DNA of 46,359 nt from an uncultured Oscillospiraceae bacterium (GTDB taxonomy: Bacteria; Bacillota; Clostridia; Oscillospirales; Oscillospiraceae). Of this stretch, positions 39,072-45,978 are shown piece by piece. The stretch is from assembly GCA_910587345.1 (NCBI GenBank), contig CAJUKH010000065.1:1-46359 (forward strand). Direction: 5' to 3'. The translations under genes were made by a program, and so were the position numbers. Below the pieces are notes generated by a model. The model was not told the origin of the DNA and made no database searches. It worked only from the letters and a program-made list of their open reading frames with translations. Each line of letters begins with the position of its first letter. Position 1 is the first letter of the stretch.

Positions 39072-40570
39072 AAAAATCTTTAGAAGCGCAGCTTACCCAA
39101 TACATAGAAGCGGGTTTCCCTATCCTCTACATCAACACCAGTGAGGAAGAAAAAGCGGATGCTGCCATCCGGCAGACGGCGGCAAAAATCAGATGGAGCC
39201 ACCTGACTGAATGGAATGGTTCTCGTATGGTAAATTTCAATACCAAAGCCCCTATGGGGGCAAGCGATGATACATTGCAGGGGGTATTGGCGCTTTTCTT
39301 GGAAGAGACCGCAAAGGGTAGGCTCTTGATACTGAAAGAGCCCCAAGCCCAGTGGGAGAACCCGGAGTGCGTAGCCCTTTTGCGGGATGTCGCTTTACGG
39401 ATCACTACGGAGCGTTTGAAGGACTGTGCGGTTATTATCGTCTCTTCCTCTTATGAGCTCCCCCAAGAGATCGAGCACTATGTTACTGTTCTGGAAAATG
39501 AAGCCCTTACCTACGAGCAGATTGCCAATGTGATCCAGGCCGCCGCCGAGGAGTGGGAGGCAAAGCTGGAACAGGATGCCTTGGACGAGATGGTAACCGC
39601 TTTGAAAGGACTGACGGAGTCGGAAATTCAAAATATTCTTCGCTTGGCCTACCATCAGTATTCCGGCGTGCTTGACCGCAAGGCCATGACCATGATTCTG
39701 GAGCAGAAGCGACAGACCATCAAGAAATCCGGCATTTTGGAGATGGTGGAGGTCAATGCCGGCATGAACGATGTGGGCGGCCTGGCAAATTTGAAAAAGT
39801 GGCTGGAGCGAAAGGCCAGCATTTTCAAAAATCTCCAAGCAGCCCAGGCTTTTGGGGTGGACATGCCAAAGGGCGTTTTGATCGCCGGTGTCCCTGGCTG
39901 CGGAAAATCCCTGAGCGCAAAGGCGACTGCCGCCCTTCTGAATGTACCGCTTCTCCGCTTGGATATGGGCCGCCTGCTGGGCAAGTATGTGGGTGAGTCC
40001 GAGGCCAACATGAGGAAAGCCATCTCCTTGGCCGAGGCCATTTCTCCCTGTGTCTTGTGGATCGACGAGATGGAAAAGGCCTTTGCCGGAGTCGGCGGCG
40101 AAGGCGGCGGCGCTGAAGTAACGACCCGCTTGCTGGGCAGCTTTCTGACCTGGCTTCAGGAGAAGGAGGCCCCCGTCTTTGTGGTGGCAACGGCCAACGA
40201 TATTTTGAAGCTGCCCTCTGAGTTGCTGCGGAAAGGGCGGTTTGATGAGATCTTCTATGTCAAGCTCCCTAACCGCCAGGAGCGGGCCGCCATTCTGGAG
40301 ATCCATGTGCGGAAGCGGCGGAAGCAGGATCTGCCGCAGATCAATGTCCCTGCCTTGGCCGCTGAGACGGAGGGATACAGCGGTGCTGACTTGGAGGGCG
40401 TGGTAAAGGACAGTATAGAGGCTGCCTTTGCCGCAGGGAAAGATCATGTGGGGACTGAAGACATCAAGCGAGCTATTCGGGAGACCCAGCCTCTGTCTGA
40501 GATTATGAAAGAGTCTCTTGACAAAATGCAGGGCGAATATGAAAAACGCAAGTACAAAAGTGCTTCTTGA
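39056..40570 (+). CDS. Ycf46/FtsH-like AAA+ ATPase
   Basis: 504 residues from the ATG at 39056 (GGAG 6 nt upstream); an ATG at 39068 is a weaker alternative. An N-terminal degenerate P-loop-like domain (about 1-200) carries IEAGFPILYINTSEEEKADAAI and VIIVSSSYELPQEIEHYV, the pattern of Ycf46-type ATPases. The AAA+ module has Walker A GVPGCGKS (278-285), LDMGRLLGKYVGESE (pore-loop region), Walker B CVLWIDEME (Asp337-Glu338), sensor-1 VVATAND, arginine finger RKGRFDEIF and the lid GYSGADLEGVVKDSIEAAF. No protease domain is present. It should form a hexameric ring that remodels a partner, plausibly the propeller or the membrane protein encoded next to it. Confidence 0.88.
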   Translation: MGKQMKKSLEAQLTQYIEAGFPILYINTSEEEKADAAIRQTAAKIRWSHLTEWNGSRMVNFNTKAPMGASDDTLQGVLALFLEETAKGRLLILKEPQAQWENPECVALLRDVALRITTERLKDCAVIIVSSSYELPQEIEHYVTVLENEALTYEQIANVIQAAAEEWEAKLEQDALDEMVTALKGLTESEIQNILRLAYHQYSGVLDRKAMTMILEQKRQTIKKSGILEMVEVNAGMNDVGGLANLKKWLERKASIFKNLQAAQAFGVDMPKGVLIAGVPGCGKSLSAKATAALLNVPLLRLDMGRLLGKYVGESEANMRKAISLAEAISPCVLWIDEMEKAFAGVGGEGGGAEVTTRLLGSFLTWLQEKEAPVFVVATANDILKLPSELLRKGRFDEIFYVKLPNRQERAAILEIHVRKRRKQDLPQINVPALAAETEGYSGADLEGVVKDSIEAAFAAGKDHVGTEDIKRAIRETQPLSEIMKESLDKMQGEYEKRKYKSAS

Positions 40571-40586
40571 CAAGGGAGGGAAGGCA

Positions 40587-42122
40587 ATGGATGATCTGTA
40601 CATGAAGGACGCCAGCGAGCAGGAAGAACTCTATACCCCTGAAGTGGAGGGGATGACGGAAGAGGAAGCCAGGAAGTTTAAGGAGATTTTTGTCCGATTC
40701 CTTACTTCCTATAAACAGAAAGCCCCTGATACGTCCCTGGAGGATTGGCTGACAGAGCAGTACCAGGTAGAAATGCCCCATATCAGTAAAGAGGAAGCAC
40801 GAAAGCTCGGCCAGGAAACGGTCGTCTCTATTGAGGAGTACGATAAAAACCTGAACGAGCTGAAGGCTGCGGCAGAGAGAGGGCATAGCAAGGAACGGTG
40901 GATGGCAGATAAGCTACAAGAGGCCTCCACCGGGATGGCGGTGTCTGAATACGGCGAGTGGTTGAAGAAAATAAACGGTACGCTTCAGCGGGCAAACGAA
41001 GAGATGTACCAAACTATCACAACAAAGAGCAACAAAATTTTCCTGCAAGAATGCTTGAGCGGCACTATAGCTAAGCAGGCGAAAATGGGTGGGGTACATC
41101 AACAGGAAATGCTCCCGAGTGATTTCTATACGGCGCTAATTAGTAAGCCAGATGAAGTCGGGAGTAACTGGTTTGATATTACGGTCAAAGAGATAGAGAC
41201 ATGGGAAACTGTACATCGGTATCAAATGAGATATGGCGATACCGCAGAAAGTACTATCAAAATATTGGAGCAAGAAAGTTTCTCCAATTATATTTTGGTA
41301 GTTCCCGATGAACAAGTAGCGGAAGTGCAGTTGGCGTTTCCAGAGAAAAAAATTTTGTCGCTCATTGATGCATCCGTTGACCCAGATAATTTTGAGGAGT
41401 TTTGTAAGGATGCAGTGAGAACATGGCGAGAGGATTTTCAGCATAGTGAAGCCAGCTCTCAAAATAGCTGGAATAACTATAATACAAGGGAACTGGCACT
41501 GTACTTTGGCAAAAATGTAGCTCTTGCCGGTTTGCAGGGCACCGTTATTGGAACAGGTCTTTCTTTGGCTACAAAGGCTTTTTCCGGTGAAAAAATCGAA
41601 CCGGATGAAGTTATCCAAACGGCGTTGAAAACCGGAGTCGATGCCGGAGTCAAAAGTGCGGCGGCCGGTGCATTGGTGGTTGCCAGCAGTGAGGGAGGGC
41701 CCCTTTGCGGTATCGTACCGAAGGGCACTGCTATCACGACTCTTGCCAATATTGCCTGTGTTGCGGTGGAAAATATCAAGATCCTGGGAAAGGTTGCTAT
41801 CGACGACCTAACTTTGGCCGAGGGTTTGGATCAGATGGGGCAGACCAGTACCGCTATGTACTGCGGCCTTACCTGTATGGCTGGCGGTGCCGCCATGGGT
41901 GCCGCAGCGCTTTCCTGGATCCCTGTTGTTGGCCCTACCATCGGCGGCTTGATCGGGGGCATTTTGGCCTACATGGGAGGATCGGCATTTGGAGAGACTA
42001 TTTATAACGGGGCAAAGAAAATAGCAAAGGCGGGAACCATTCTGGTCAAAAAGGCAGTAGATGGAGTCCGAAATATGGCAAGAGGCATCAAAGATCTCCT
42101 CACGGATTGGTGGCCTTTCTAA
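40587..42122 (+). CDS. Putative membrane effector with glycine-zipper tail
   Basis: 511 residues from the ATG at 40587, GGGAGGG 6 nt upstream. The N-terminal about 300 residues are soluble, charged and helical with no recognised domain. From about 308 the protein turns hydrophobic: NVALAGLQGTVIGTGLSLA, AGVKSAAAGALVVASSEGG, TALANIACVAVENI-like segments, and a long Gly/Ala helix pair GGAAMGAAALSWIPVVGPTIGGLIGGILAYMGG (about 432-465) in a glycine-zipper pattern. An amphipathic basic tail ends in DLLTDWWPF. Glycine zippers occur in colicin-like and pore-forming proteins, so membrane disruption is a reasonable inference. It is the last gene of the operon and ends at the terminator 42143-42180. Codon use in 41000-41700 is AT-richer than in the AAA+ gene. 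Confidence 0.6.
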   Translation: MDDLYMKDASEQEELYTPEVEGMTEEEARKFKEIFVRFLTSYKQKAPDTSLEDWLTEQYQVEMPHISKEEARKLGQETVVSIEEYDKNLNELKAAAERGHSKERWMADKLQEASTGMAVSEYGEWLKKINGTLQRANEEMYQTITTKSNKIFLQECLSGTIAKQAKMGGVHQQEMLPSDFYTALISKPDEVGSNWFDITVKEIETWETVHRYQMRYGDTAESTIKILEQESFSNYILVVPDEQVAEVQLAFPEKKILSLIDASVDPDNFEEFCKDAVRTWREDFQHSEASSQNSWNNYNTRELALYFGKNVALAGLQGTVIGTGLSLATKAFSGEKIEPDEVIQTALKTGVDAGVKSAAAGALVVASSEGGPLCGIVPKGTAITTLANIACVAVENIKILGKVAIDDLTLAEGLDQMGQTSTAMYCGLTCMAGGAAMGAAALSWIPVVGPTIGGLIGGILAYMGGSAFGETIYNGAKKIAKAGTILVKKAVDGVRNMARGIKDLLTDWWPF

Positions 42123-42142
42123 AAAGAAAACCAGGTTAGGAA

Positions 42143-42180
42143 ATACCCCCACAGGGTTCTGCCCTGTGGGGGTATTTGTT
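42143..42180 (+). terminator. Terminator of the WYL operon
   Basis: ATACCCCCACAGGG (42143-42156) pairs perfectly with CCCTGTGGGGGTAT (42162-42175), followed by TTGTT. Confidence 0.9.
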
Positions 42181-42206
42181 CATACTTATATCACTTGAAT
42201 TTTCCC

Positions 42207-42235
42207 TTGTTTTGCCCTTACCGGGGTGGTATAAT
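42207..42235 (+). promoter_or_regulatory. Promoter at the right end of the island
   Basis: TTGTTT (42207-42212), 17 bp, TATAAT (42230-42235). It points toward the tRNA-Val fragment and tRNA-Gly copy 2 and would supply the transcription that the second tRNA-Gly lost when it was separated from the tRNA-Val promoter. Confidence 0.75.
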
Positions 42236-42335
42236 GTGGTTAAAGGTGTCAGTTGTTGATGTTGCTCATTCCTGCAAAGCGTTGCAAATAGGATGTTTTT
42301 GGACTGGATGGTACTGCTTGGTACTTGGACTTTGG

Positions 42336-42468
42336 GGTTCAAGTCCTGTATCGTCCACCAAAACGCCTAAGCGGAAACGTCTTAGGCCATATGCGGGCGT
42401 AGCTCATCTGGTAGAGCGCCACCTTGCCAAGGTGGAGGTAGCGAGTTCGAGCCTCGTCGCCCGCTCCA
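42336..42468 (+). repeat. Right direct repeat of the island (candidate attR region)
   Basis: 42336-42360 equals the last 25 nt of tRNA-Val including CCA, with no tRNA body before it. It is followed by a spacer hairpin (GCCTAAG with CTTAGGC, a covarying version of the left GCCTGA/TCAGGC) and a complete tRNA-Gly. The counterpart is 27184-27315. The preceding 35 nt contain TGGTAC twice and TTGGAC, possible arm sites. Confidence 0.88.
42393..42468 (+). tRNA. tRNA-Gly (anticodon GCC), copy 2
   Basis: 76 nt including CCA, anticodon GCC. It differs from copy 1 only at the last acceptor pair, GCGGGCG with CGCCCGC here against GCGGGCA with TGCCCGC. That is a compensated G-C for A-T change, so both copies look functional. 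Confidence 0.96.
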
Positions 42469-42470
42469 AA

Positions 42471-42500
42471 AGAGCATCTCAAATGTGGGATGCTCTTTTT
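42471..42500 (+). terminator. Terminator after tRNA-Gly copy 2
   Basis: AGAGCATC (42471-42478) pairs with GATGCTCT (42489-42496), then TTTTT. It is unlike the terminator after copy 1. Confidence 0.88.
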
Positions 42501-42598
42501 CTACATTTGTAGAAATGCAGACCGGCCATTCTTTTTCCACCCTCCCGATGGGGCATGACCGCCGCAGGGACAATCTATTGTTAAAGGGGAATCGTATC

Positions 42599-43030
42599 AT
42601 GGATCAAACCGCCGCTTTTGCTTTGATGGATCAGCGTTTCGGCCACGGAAAACTCATGTCCCTGGCCACGGTGGAGGGCACCCGCCCCTCGGTACGGGGG
42701 GTGACCTGCTATTATGAAAAGGGTTCCTTTTACATGATCACCGATGCCAATACCGAGAAGATGCGCCACATTGCCCAAAACCCCGCCGTAGCCATCTGCG
42801 GCGACTGGTTCAGCGGCCACGGGGTGGGGGAAAACCTGGGCCACCCCCGGAATAACCCGGCACTGATGGACACCCTGCGCCGGGAGCTGGCCGAATGGTA
42901 CCGTCTGGGCCATGTGGATGAAGCCGATGAGGCCGTATGCATCCTCCGGGTCAAGCTCACCGACGGCGTCCTCATCGCCGATGGGACCAAATACAAAATG
43001 GATTTTCCTCTCAACCGCAATTGTAAATAA
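42599..43030 (+). CDS. Pyridoxamine 5'-phosphate oxidase-fold protein
   Basis: 143 residues from the ATG at 42599, 8 nt after AAAGGGGA. The split-barrel flavin-binding pattern is visible: GHGKLMSLATVEGTRPSVRGVTCYYEKGSFYMITDANTEKMRHIAQNPAVAIC. VCILRVKLTDGVLIADGTKYKM follows. Members of this short Clostridial group bind FMN, F420 or haem; the role is unknown. It lies directly outside the island, after the tRNA terminator. Confidence 0.82.
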   Translation: MDQTAAFALMDQRFGHGKLMSLATVEGTRPSVRGVTCYYEKGSFYMITDANTEKMRHIAQNPAVAICGDWFSGHGVGENLGHPRNNPALMDTLRRELAEWYRLGHVDEADEAVCILRVKLTDGVLIADGTKYKMDFPLNRNCK

Positions 43031-43034
43031 ACAA

Positions 43035-43077
43035 AACAGTTCGTATTTCTCGGCTCGAGAAATATGAACTGTTTTTA
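43035..43077. terminator. Bidirectional terminator
   Basis: An 18-bp stem, 43035-43052 with 43056-43073, followed by TTTTT, between converging genes. It overlaps the stop codon of the reverse-strand GNAT gene. Confidence 0.9.
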
Positions 43078-43674
43078 CTTTTCCCGCCGGAACGGGAAGG
43101 AGATCTGAGGAACATAAACATCCCGGCCGGTCTCCACCGCCCGGTCCACGTCGATGGTGTAGACTCTTGTCATGCAAAAGTCCTCCTCATCGTCATAATA
43201 CTCCCGCACCAAAGTCCCGCCCAGAGCCTCCATGGTCCTGTAAGAACCTGCATTGGCAGCGTCGCAATCCAGCAGGACCTCTTTGATGCCGTGGGCCTGA
43301 CAGACCAGAAGGGCCAGATAGAGGTTCACCTTGTTATACCCCTTCCGCCGCTCGGTGGGGCGGATGGAGTAGCCGATATGCCCCCCGTGCCTTCTCTGGC
43401 TTTCATTGAGGGCCAGGCGGATATTGGCCATCCCCACGATTTTCCCGTCCCCCTCCCGAACCAGAAAGAAGGTCTCGGCAGGAAGGGCCTCCTCCGTGGG
43501 GACCTGACGGCGGGCAACCTCCAGCCGGTCGAGCCAGCCGGGGTAATCCTCCAGATACTTCTGCAATCCACCCGCCCCGTTGATATTGGAGCCACAGGCC
43601 AAAAACTCCTCAATATACTCCCATGCCTGCTCCCGGTGGGCCGGGCCGGGTCTTACATACCCCAGTCTGTCCAA
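43075..43674 (-). CDS. GNAT family N-acetyltransferase
   Basis: 199 residues. ETFFLVREGDGKIVGMANIRLALNES (beta4 region), GHIGYSIRPTERRKGYNKVNLYLALLVCQ (motif A; the acetyl-CoA loop RPTERRKGY fits Q/RxxGxG/A), and LLDCDAANAGSYRTMEALGGTLV (motif B) mark the fold. The C-terminal VYTIDVDRAVETGRDVY is typical of this predicted-acetyltransferase subgroup. The substrate is unknown. It starts 15 nt after the stop of the tautomerase-fold gene and is probably co-transcribed with it. Confidence 0.9.
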   Translation of the reverse strand: MDRLGYVRPGPAHREQAWEYIEEFLACGSNINGAGGLQKYLEDYPGWLDRLEVARRQVPTEEALPAETFFLVREGDGKIVGMANIRLALNESQRRHGGHIGYSIRPTERRKGYNKVNLYLALLVCQAHGIKEVLLDCDAANAGSYRTMEALGGTLVREYYDDEEDFCMTRVYTIDVDRAVETGRDVYVPQISFPFRREK

Positions 43675-43688
43675 GGGCGCCCTCCTTC

Positions 43689-44012
43689 CTATTCCGCTTT
43701 ATACTCGTAGAAATCATCCATATCCAGGTTTACATAAACAATTTCCACCGGGGAAAACCCCTCCCCCATCAGCAGATCGCCCAGGGCCTTGGCCACTGTC
43801 TCCTGAAGCTGGCGGGTCCGCTTTTTCCAGTAGATCCACACCATGGCGAACTTGGGGTCGGGCCGGCCATTCCGGAAAAAGGCGGTGTCGGCGTGTTCCA
43901 CCACGATCCAGTCCATGGGGACGCCGATTGGCTCAGATACCGCTCTGGCAATGGCAGGTGCCAGCCGGGCAGTGTCCTCCCGGGTAAGGTTCTTGATCAC
44001 GACCTGAGGCAT
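43689..44012 (-). CDS. Tautomerase-fold protein (DUF1904-like)
   Basis: 107 residues from the ATG at 44012, 8 nt after GGGAG. MPQVVIKNLTREDTARLAPAIARAVSEPIGVPMDWIVVEHADTAFF is the 4-oxalocrotonate-tautomerase-like beta-alpha-beta start, although the usual Pro1 follows the initiator Met (Met-Pro). After Met removal Pro1 would be the catalytic base. The second half (VWIYWKKRTRQLQETVAKAL, VYVNLDMDDFYEY) repeats the fold. The substrate is unknown. Confidence 0.78.
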   Translation of the reverse strand: MPQVVIKNLTREDTARLAPAIARAVSEPIGVPMDWIVVEHADTAFFRNGRPDPKFAMVWIYWKKRTRQLQETVAKALGDLLMGEGFSPVEIVYVNLDMDDFYEYKAE

Positions 44013-44066
44013 CTCAAACTCTCCCTTCTTTTTTGGCAAATGGTGTATATAATTATACTATACCCG

Positions 44067-44095
44067 TTGTAAAAAGACAACTTCTATGCTATCAT
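44067..44095 (+). promoter_or_regulatory. Promoter of iadA
   Basis: TTGTAA (44067-44072), 17 bp, TATCAT (44090-44095), about 55 nt before the ATG. Confidence 0.78.
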
Positions 44096-44149
44096 GGGGT
44101 GGAATCAGTCACAGGTCCCACTTTTATAACAGAAACGGAGGAACCCCTT

Positions 44150-45310
44150 ATGATCAAGCTGCTGAAAAACGCTCAGGTCTACTCCCCCGCTCCTCTTGGC
44201 AAAAAGGACGTGCTGGTTATCGGTGACAAGGTGGCCCGCATTGACGACAGCATTCAGGGCTATGACGGTCTTCCTGAGGTGGAGGTCATCGACCTGAAGG
44301 GGAAAAAGCTCCTTCCCGGCTATATTGACATCCACATCCATATTACCGGCGGCGGCGGAGAACAGGGCTTCACCTCCCGGGTGCCGGAGTCCCAGCTCAG
44401 CGTTATCGTGGGCAGCGGCATCACCACCGTGCTGGGCCTGCTGGGCACCGACGGCATCACCCGCAGCATGGAGAACCTCATCGCCAAGGCCGGCTCCTAC
44501 AATGAGGAGGGCATCACCGCCTACGCCCTGACCAGCGCCTACGGGCTGCCCGTCCACACCCTCACCGGGGATGTGGAAAAGGACGTGATGATGATCGACC
44601 CCATCGTGGGCGTAAAGATCGCCGTCAGCGACCATAGAAGTTCCAGCCCCACGGGGGAGGAGCTTATCAAAGTGGCCACCGCCGCCCGGCGGGGCGGGCT
44701 TTTAAGCGCCAAGCCCGGCCTTGTGATGATGCACATGGGCGACGGTAAGGGCGGTCTGGACCCCATTTTCTATGTGCTGGACCACGCCGATGTGCCCCTG
44801 AAAAACCTGCTGCCCACCCATATGACCCGGAAGAAGGAACTTTTGGAGCAGGGGGTGGAGCTGATCCGCCGGGGCGGCTACATCGATGTCACCGCCGGCG
44901 CCGACCCGGAAAGTCTGGAGTCCACCACCGACAAGCTGATGGACACCTTGAGCAAGGACGGAGTCACCATCGACCACATCTCCCTGTCCAGCGACGGCTA
45001 CGGCAGTATGCCCCGCTTCGATGACGAGGGCAACTGCATTGGCCTGACCTACGCCTCCCCCACCTCCCTCCACGCCACCATCAAGGCGCTGGTCCGCCGG
45101 GGCGTGGCTTTGGAGGAGGCTATCAAGCTGCTGACCACCACCCCCGCTGAGCTGCTGGGCAAGACCGGCGTCAAGGGTTGCGTGGCCGTAGGAGCCGATG
45201 CCGACCTGCTGGTGCTGGATGACGAGCTGAACATCGACGCCCTCTTCGCCCGTGGCCGCACCGCCGTTCAGGACGGCAAGGTCATTCTGAAGGGCCGCTT
45301 TGAGGTGTAA
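44150..45310 (+). CDS. iadA: Isoaspartyl dipeptidase (beta-aspartyl peptidase)
   Basis: 386 residues, full length. It is an amidohydrolase-superfamily enzyme that cleaves isoaspartyl dipeptides released from damaged proteins. LLPGYIDIHIHITGGGGEQGF carries the HxH metal pair. GVKIAVSDHRSS holds the lysine expected to be carboxylated and bridge two zinc ions. VMMHMGDG and LPTHMTR supply further histidines, and ISLSSDGYGSMP the catalytic Asp. GGAGG lies 6 nt before the ATG. It is a single-gene unit with its own promoter and terminator. Confidence 0.95.
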   Translation: MIKLLKNAQVYSPAPLGKKDVLVIGDKVARIDDSIQGYDGLPEVEVIDLKGKKLLPGYIDIHIHITGGGGEQGFTSRVPESQLSVIVGSGITTVLGLLGTDGITRSMENLIAKAGSYNEEGITAYALTSAYGLPVHTLTGDVEKDVMMIDPIVGVKIAVSDHRSSSPTGEELIKVATAARRGGLLSAKPGLVMMHMGDGKGGLDPIFYVLDHADVPLKNLLPTHMTRKKELLEQGVELIRRGGYIDVTAGADPESLESTTDKLMDTLSKDGVTIDHISLSSDGYGSMPRFDDEGNCIGLTYASPTSLHATIKALVRRGVALEEAIKLLTTTPAELLGKTGVKGCVAVGADADLLVLDDELNIDALFARGRTAVQDGKVILKGRFEV

Positions 45311-45326
45311 GACATATCGCCGCAAA

Positions 45327-45364
45327 AACTCCCCGGGGAAGCAGGGCTTCCCCGGGGAGTTTTG
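45327..45364 (+). terminator. Terminator of iadA
   Basis: AACTCCCCGGGGAAGC (45327-45342) pairs perfectly with GCTTCCCCGGGGAGTT (45346-45361), then TTTG. Confidence 0.92.
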
Positions 45365-45978
45365 TATGTGTTTTGTTTCGCAATTAACCCCCTGTCCGGC
45401 GGGGGATTGTTTTTTCGCTTGCCCGGCTGGATCCACAGCCCAGCCGTTGGCGGCAGGCTGTCTCTTGGCGGCTATGCCGCTTAGAGACAGCTTATGCCCT
45501 GTGGGTGCTGTGCCGCTTTACGGATGGGGCGTACCCCTTGCAGGTAAACGCTTTTCTGCTAACCACCGTACTTTTGCGGGGGCGGATATCTTATCCGCCC
45601 GGCAGAGGAACTTCACAAATCTGCTTTTTCCTTCGGCGAAAAGGGTCCCCTTCCCTGTTTTGTTGGTTGCGGCTTGCCCAGCCGGAGGCCAAAACCACTT
45701 TTTCTTTTGATTCAAAAGAAAAAGCGGTTCTGGACTCCGAAAAAGAAAAGGTAGACCGGTGGAAATTTTGGTGAGGTACGTTACAACCGTGCAAAGCCCC
45801 AATCCTGCTTGCTTACCCCTTGGGTAAAAGACTTTAGGATATCCCTCTTGTTTCCGGCGGCCTGCGTTTGAGCGACCCGTGGGTCCTCTTGCGCCACTGC
45901 CGTTGAGTGGGTGGAATACCGCTCCTTGTCCGTTGGTATCCACGCCGCCTGGGTGGTGGTGGTAGCCGGTAGGCAAAC
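45365..45978. other. Gene-free, hairpin-rich intergenic region
   Basis: I find no supportable gene in these 614 bases; the open frames lack ribosome sites. Several dyads are present: CCCCCTGTCCGGCGGGGG near 45390; GCTGTCTC (45457-45464) with GAGACAGC (45484-45491) enclosing GCGGC-TAT-GCCGC; GGCGGATA (45581-45588) with TATCCGCC (45592-45599); and a 13-bp inverted repeat, CTTTTTCTTTTGA (45698-45710) with TCAAAAGAAAAAG (45712-45724). It leads directly into the right repeat array. Confidence 0.7.

Larger units (their letters stand above)
27316..42468. mobile_element. tRNA-associated genomic island (tyrosine-integrase type), about 15 kb
   Basis: The integrase and excisionase genes sit next to tRNA-Gly copy 1. 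The far edge carries a tRNA-Val 3' fragment and tRNA-Gly copy 2, so a direct repeat of about 132 bp brackets the segment. Inside, gene style differs from the flanks: lower GC and more A-ending codons in 30732-31900, 37900-39000 and 41000-41700, many very small genes, three regulators, a resolvase and a toxin-antitoxin pair. No relaxase, coupling ATPase, type IV secretion, terminase or capsid gene is visible, so it is an integrative island, perhaps mobilised in trans. The exact crossover could be in the tRNA-Val 3' end (element 27184-42335) or the tRNA-Gly 3' end (element about 27316-42468). Confidence 0.82.

Noticed and set aside
27316..42468. Prophage or conjugative element
   Set aside because: Integrase, excisionase, helicase and resolvase are present, but no capsid, terminase, tail, lysis, relaxase or type IV secretion genes can be seen.
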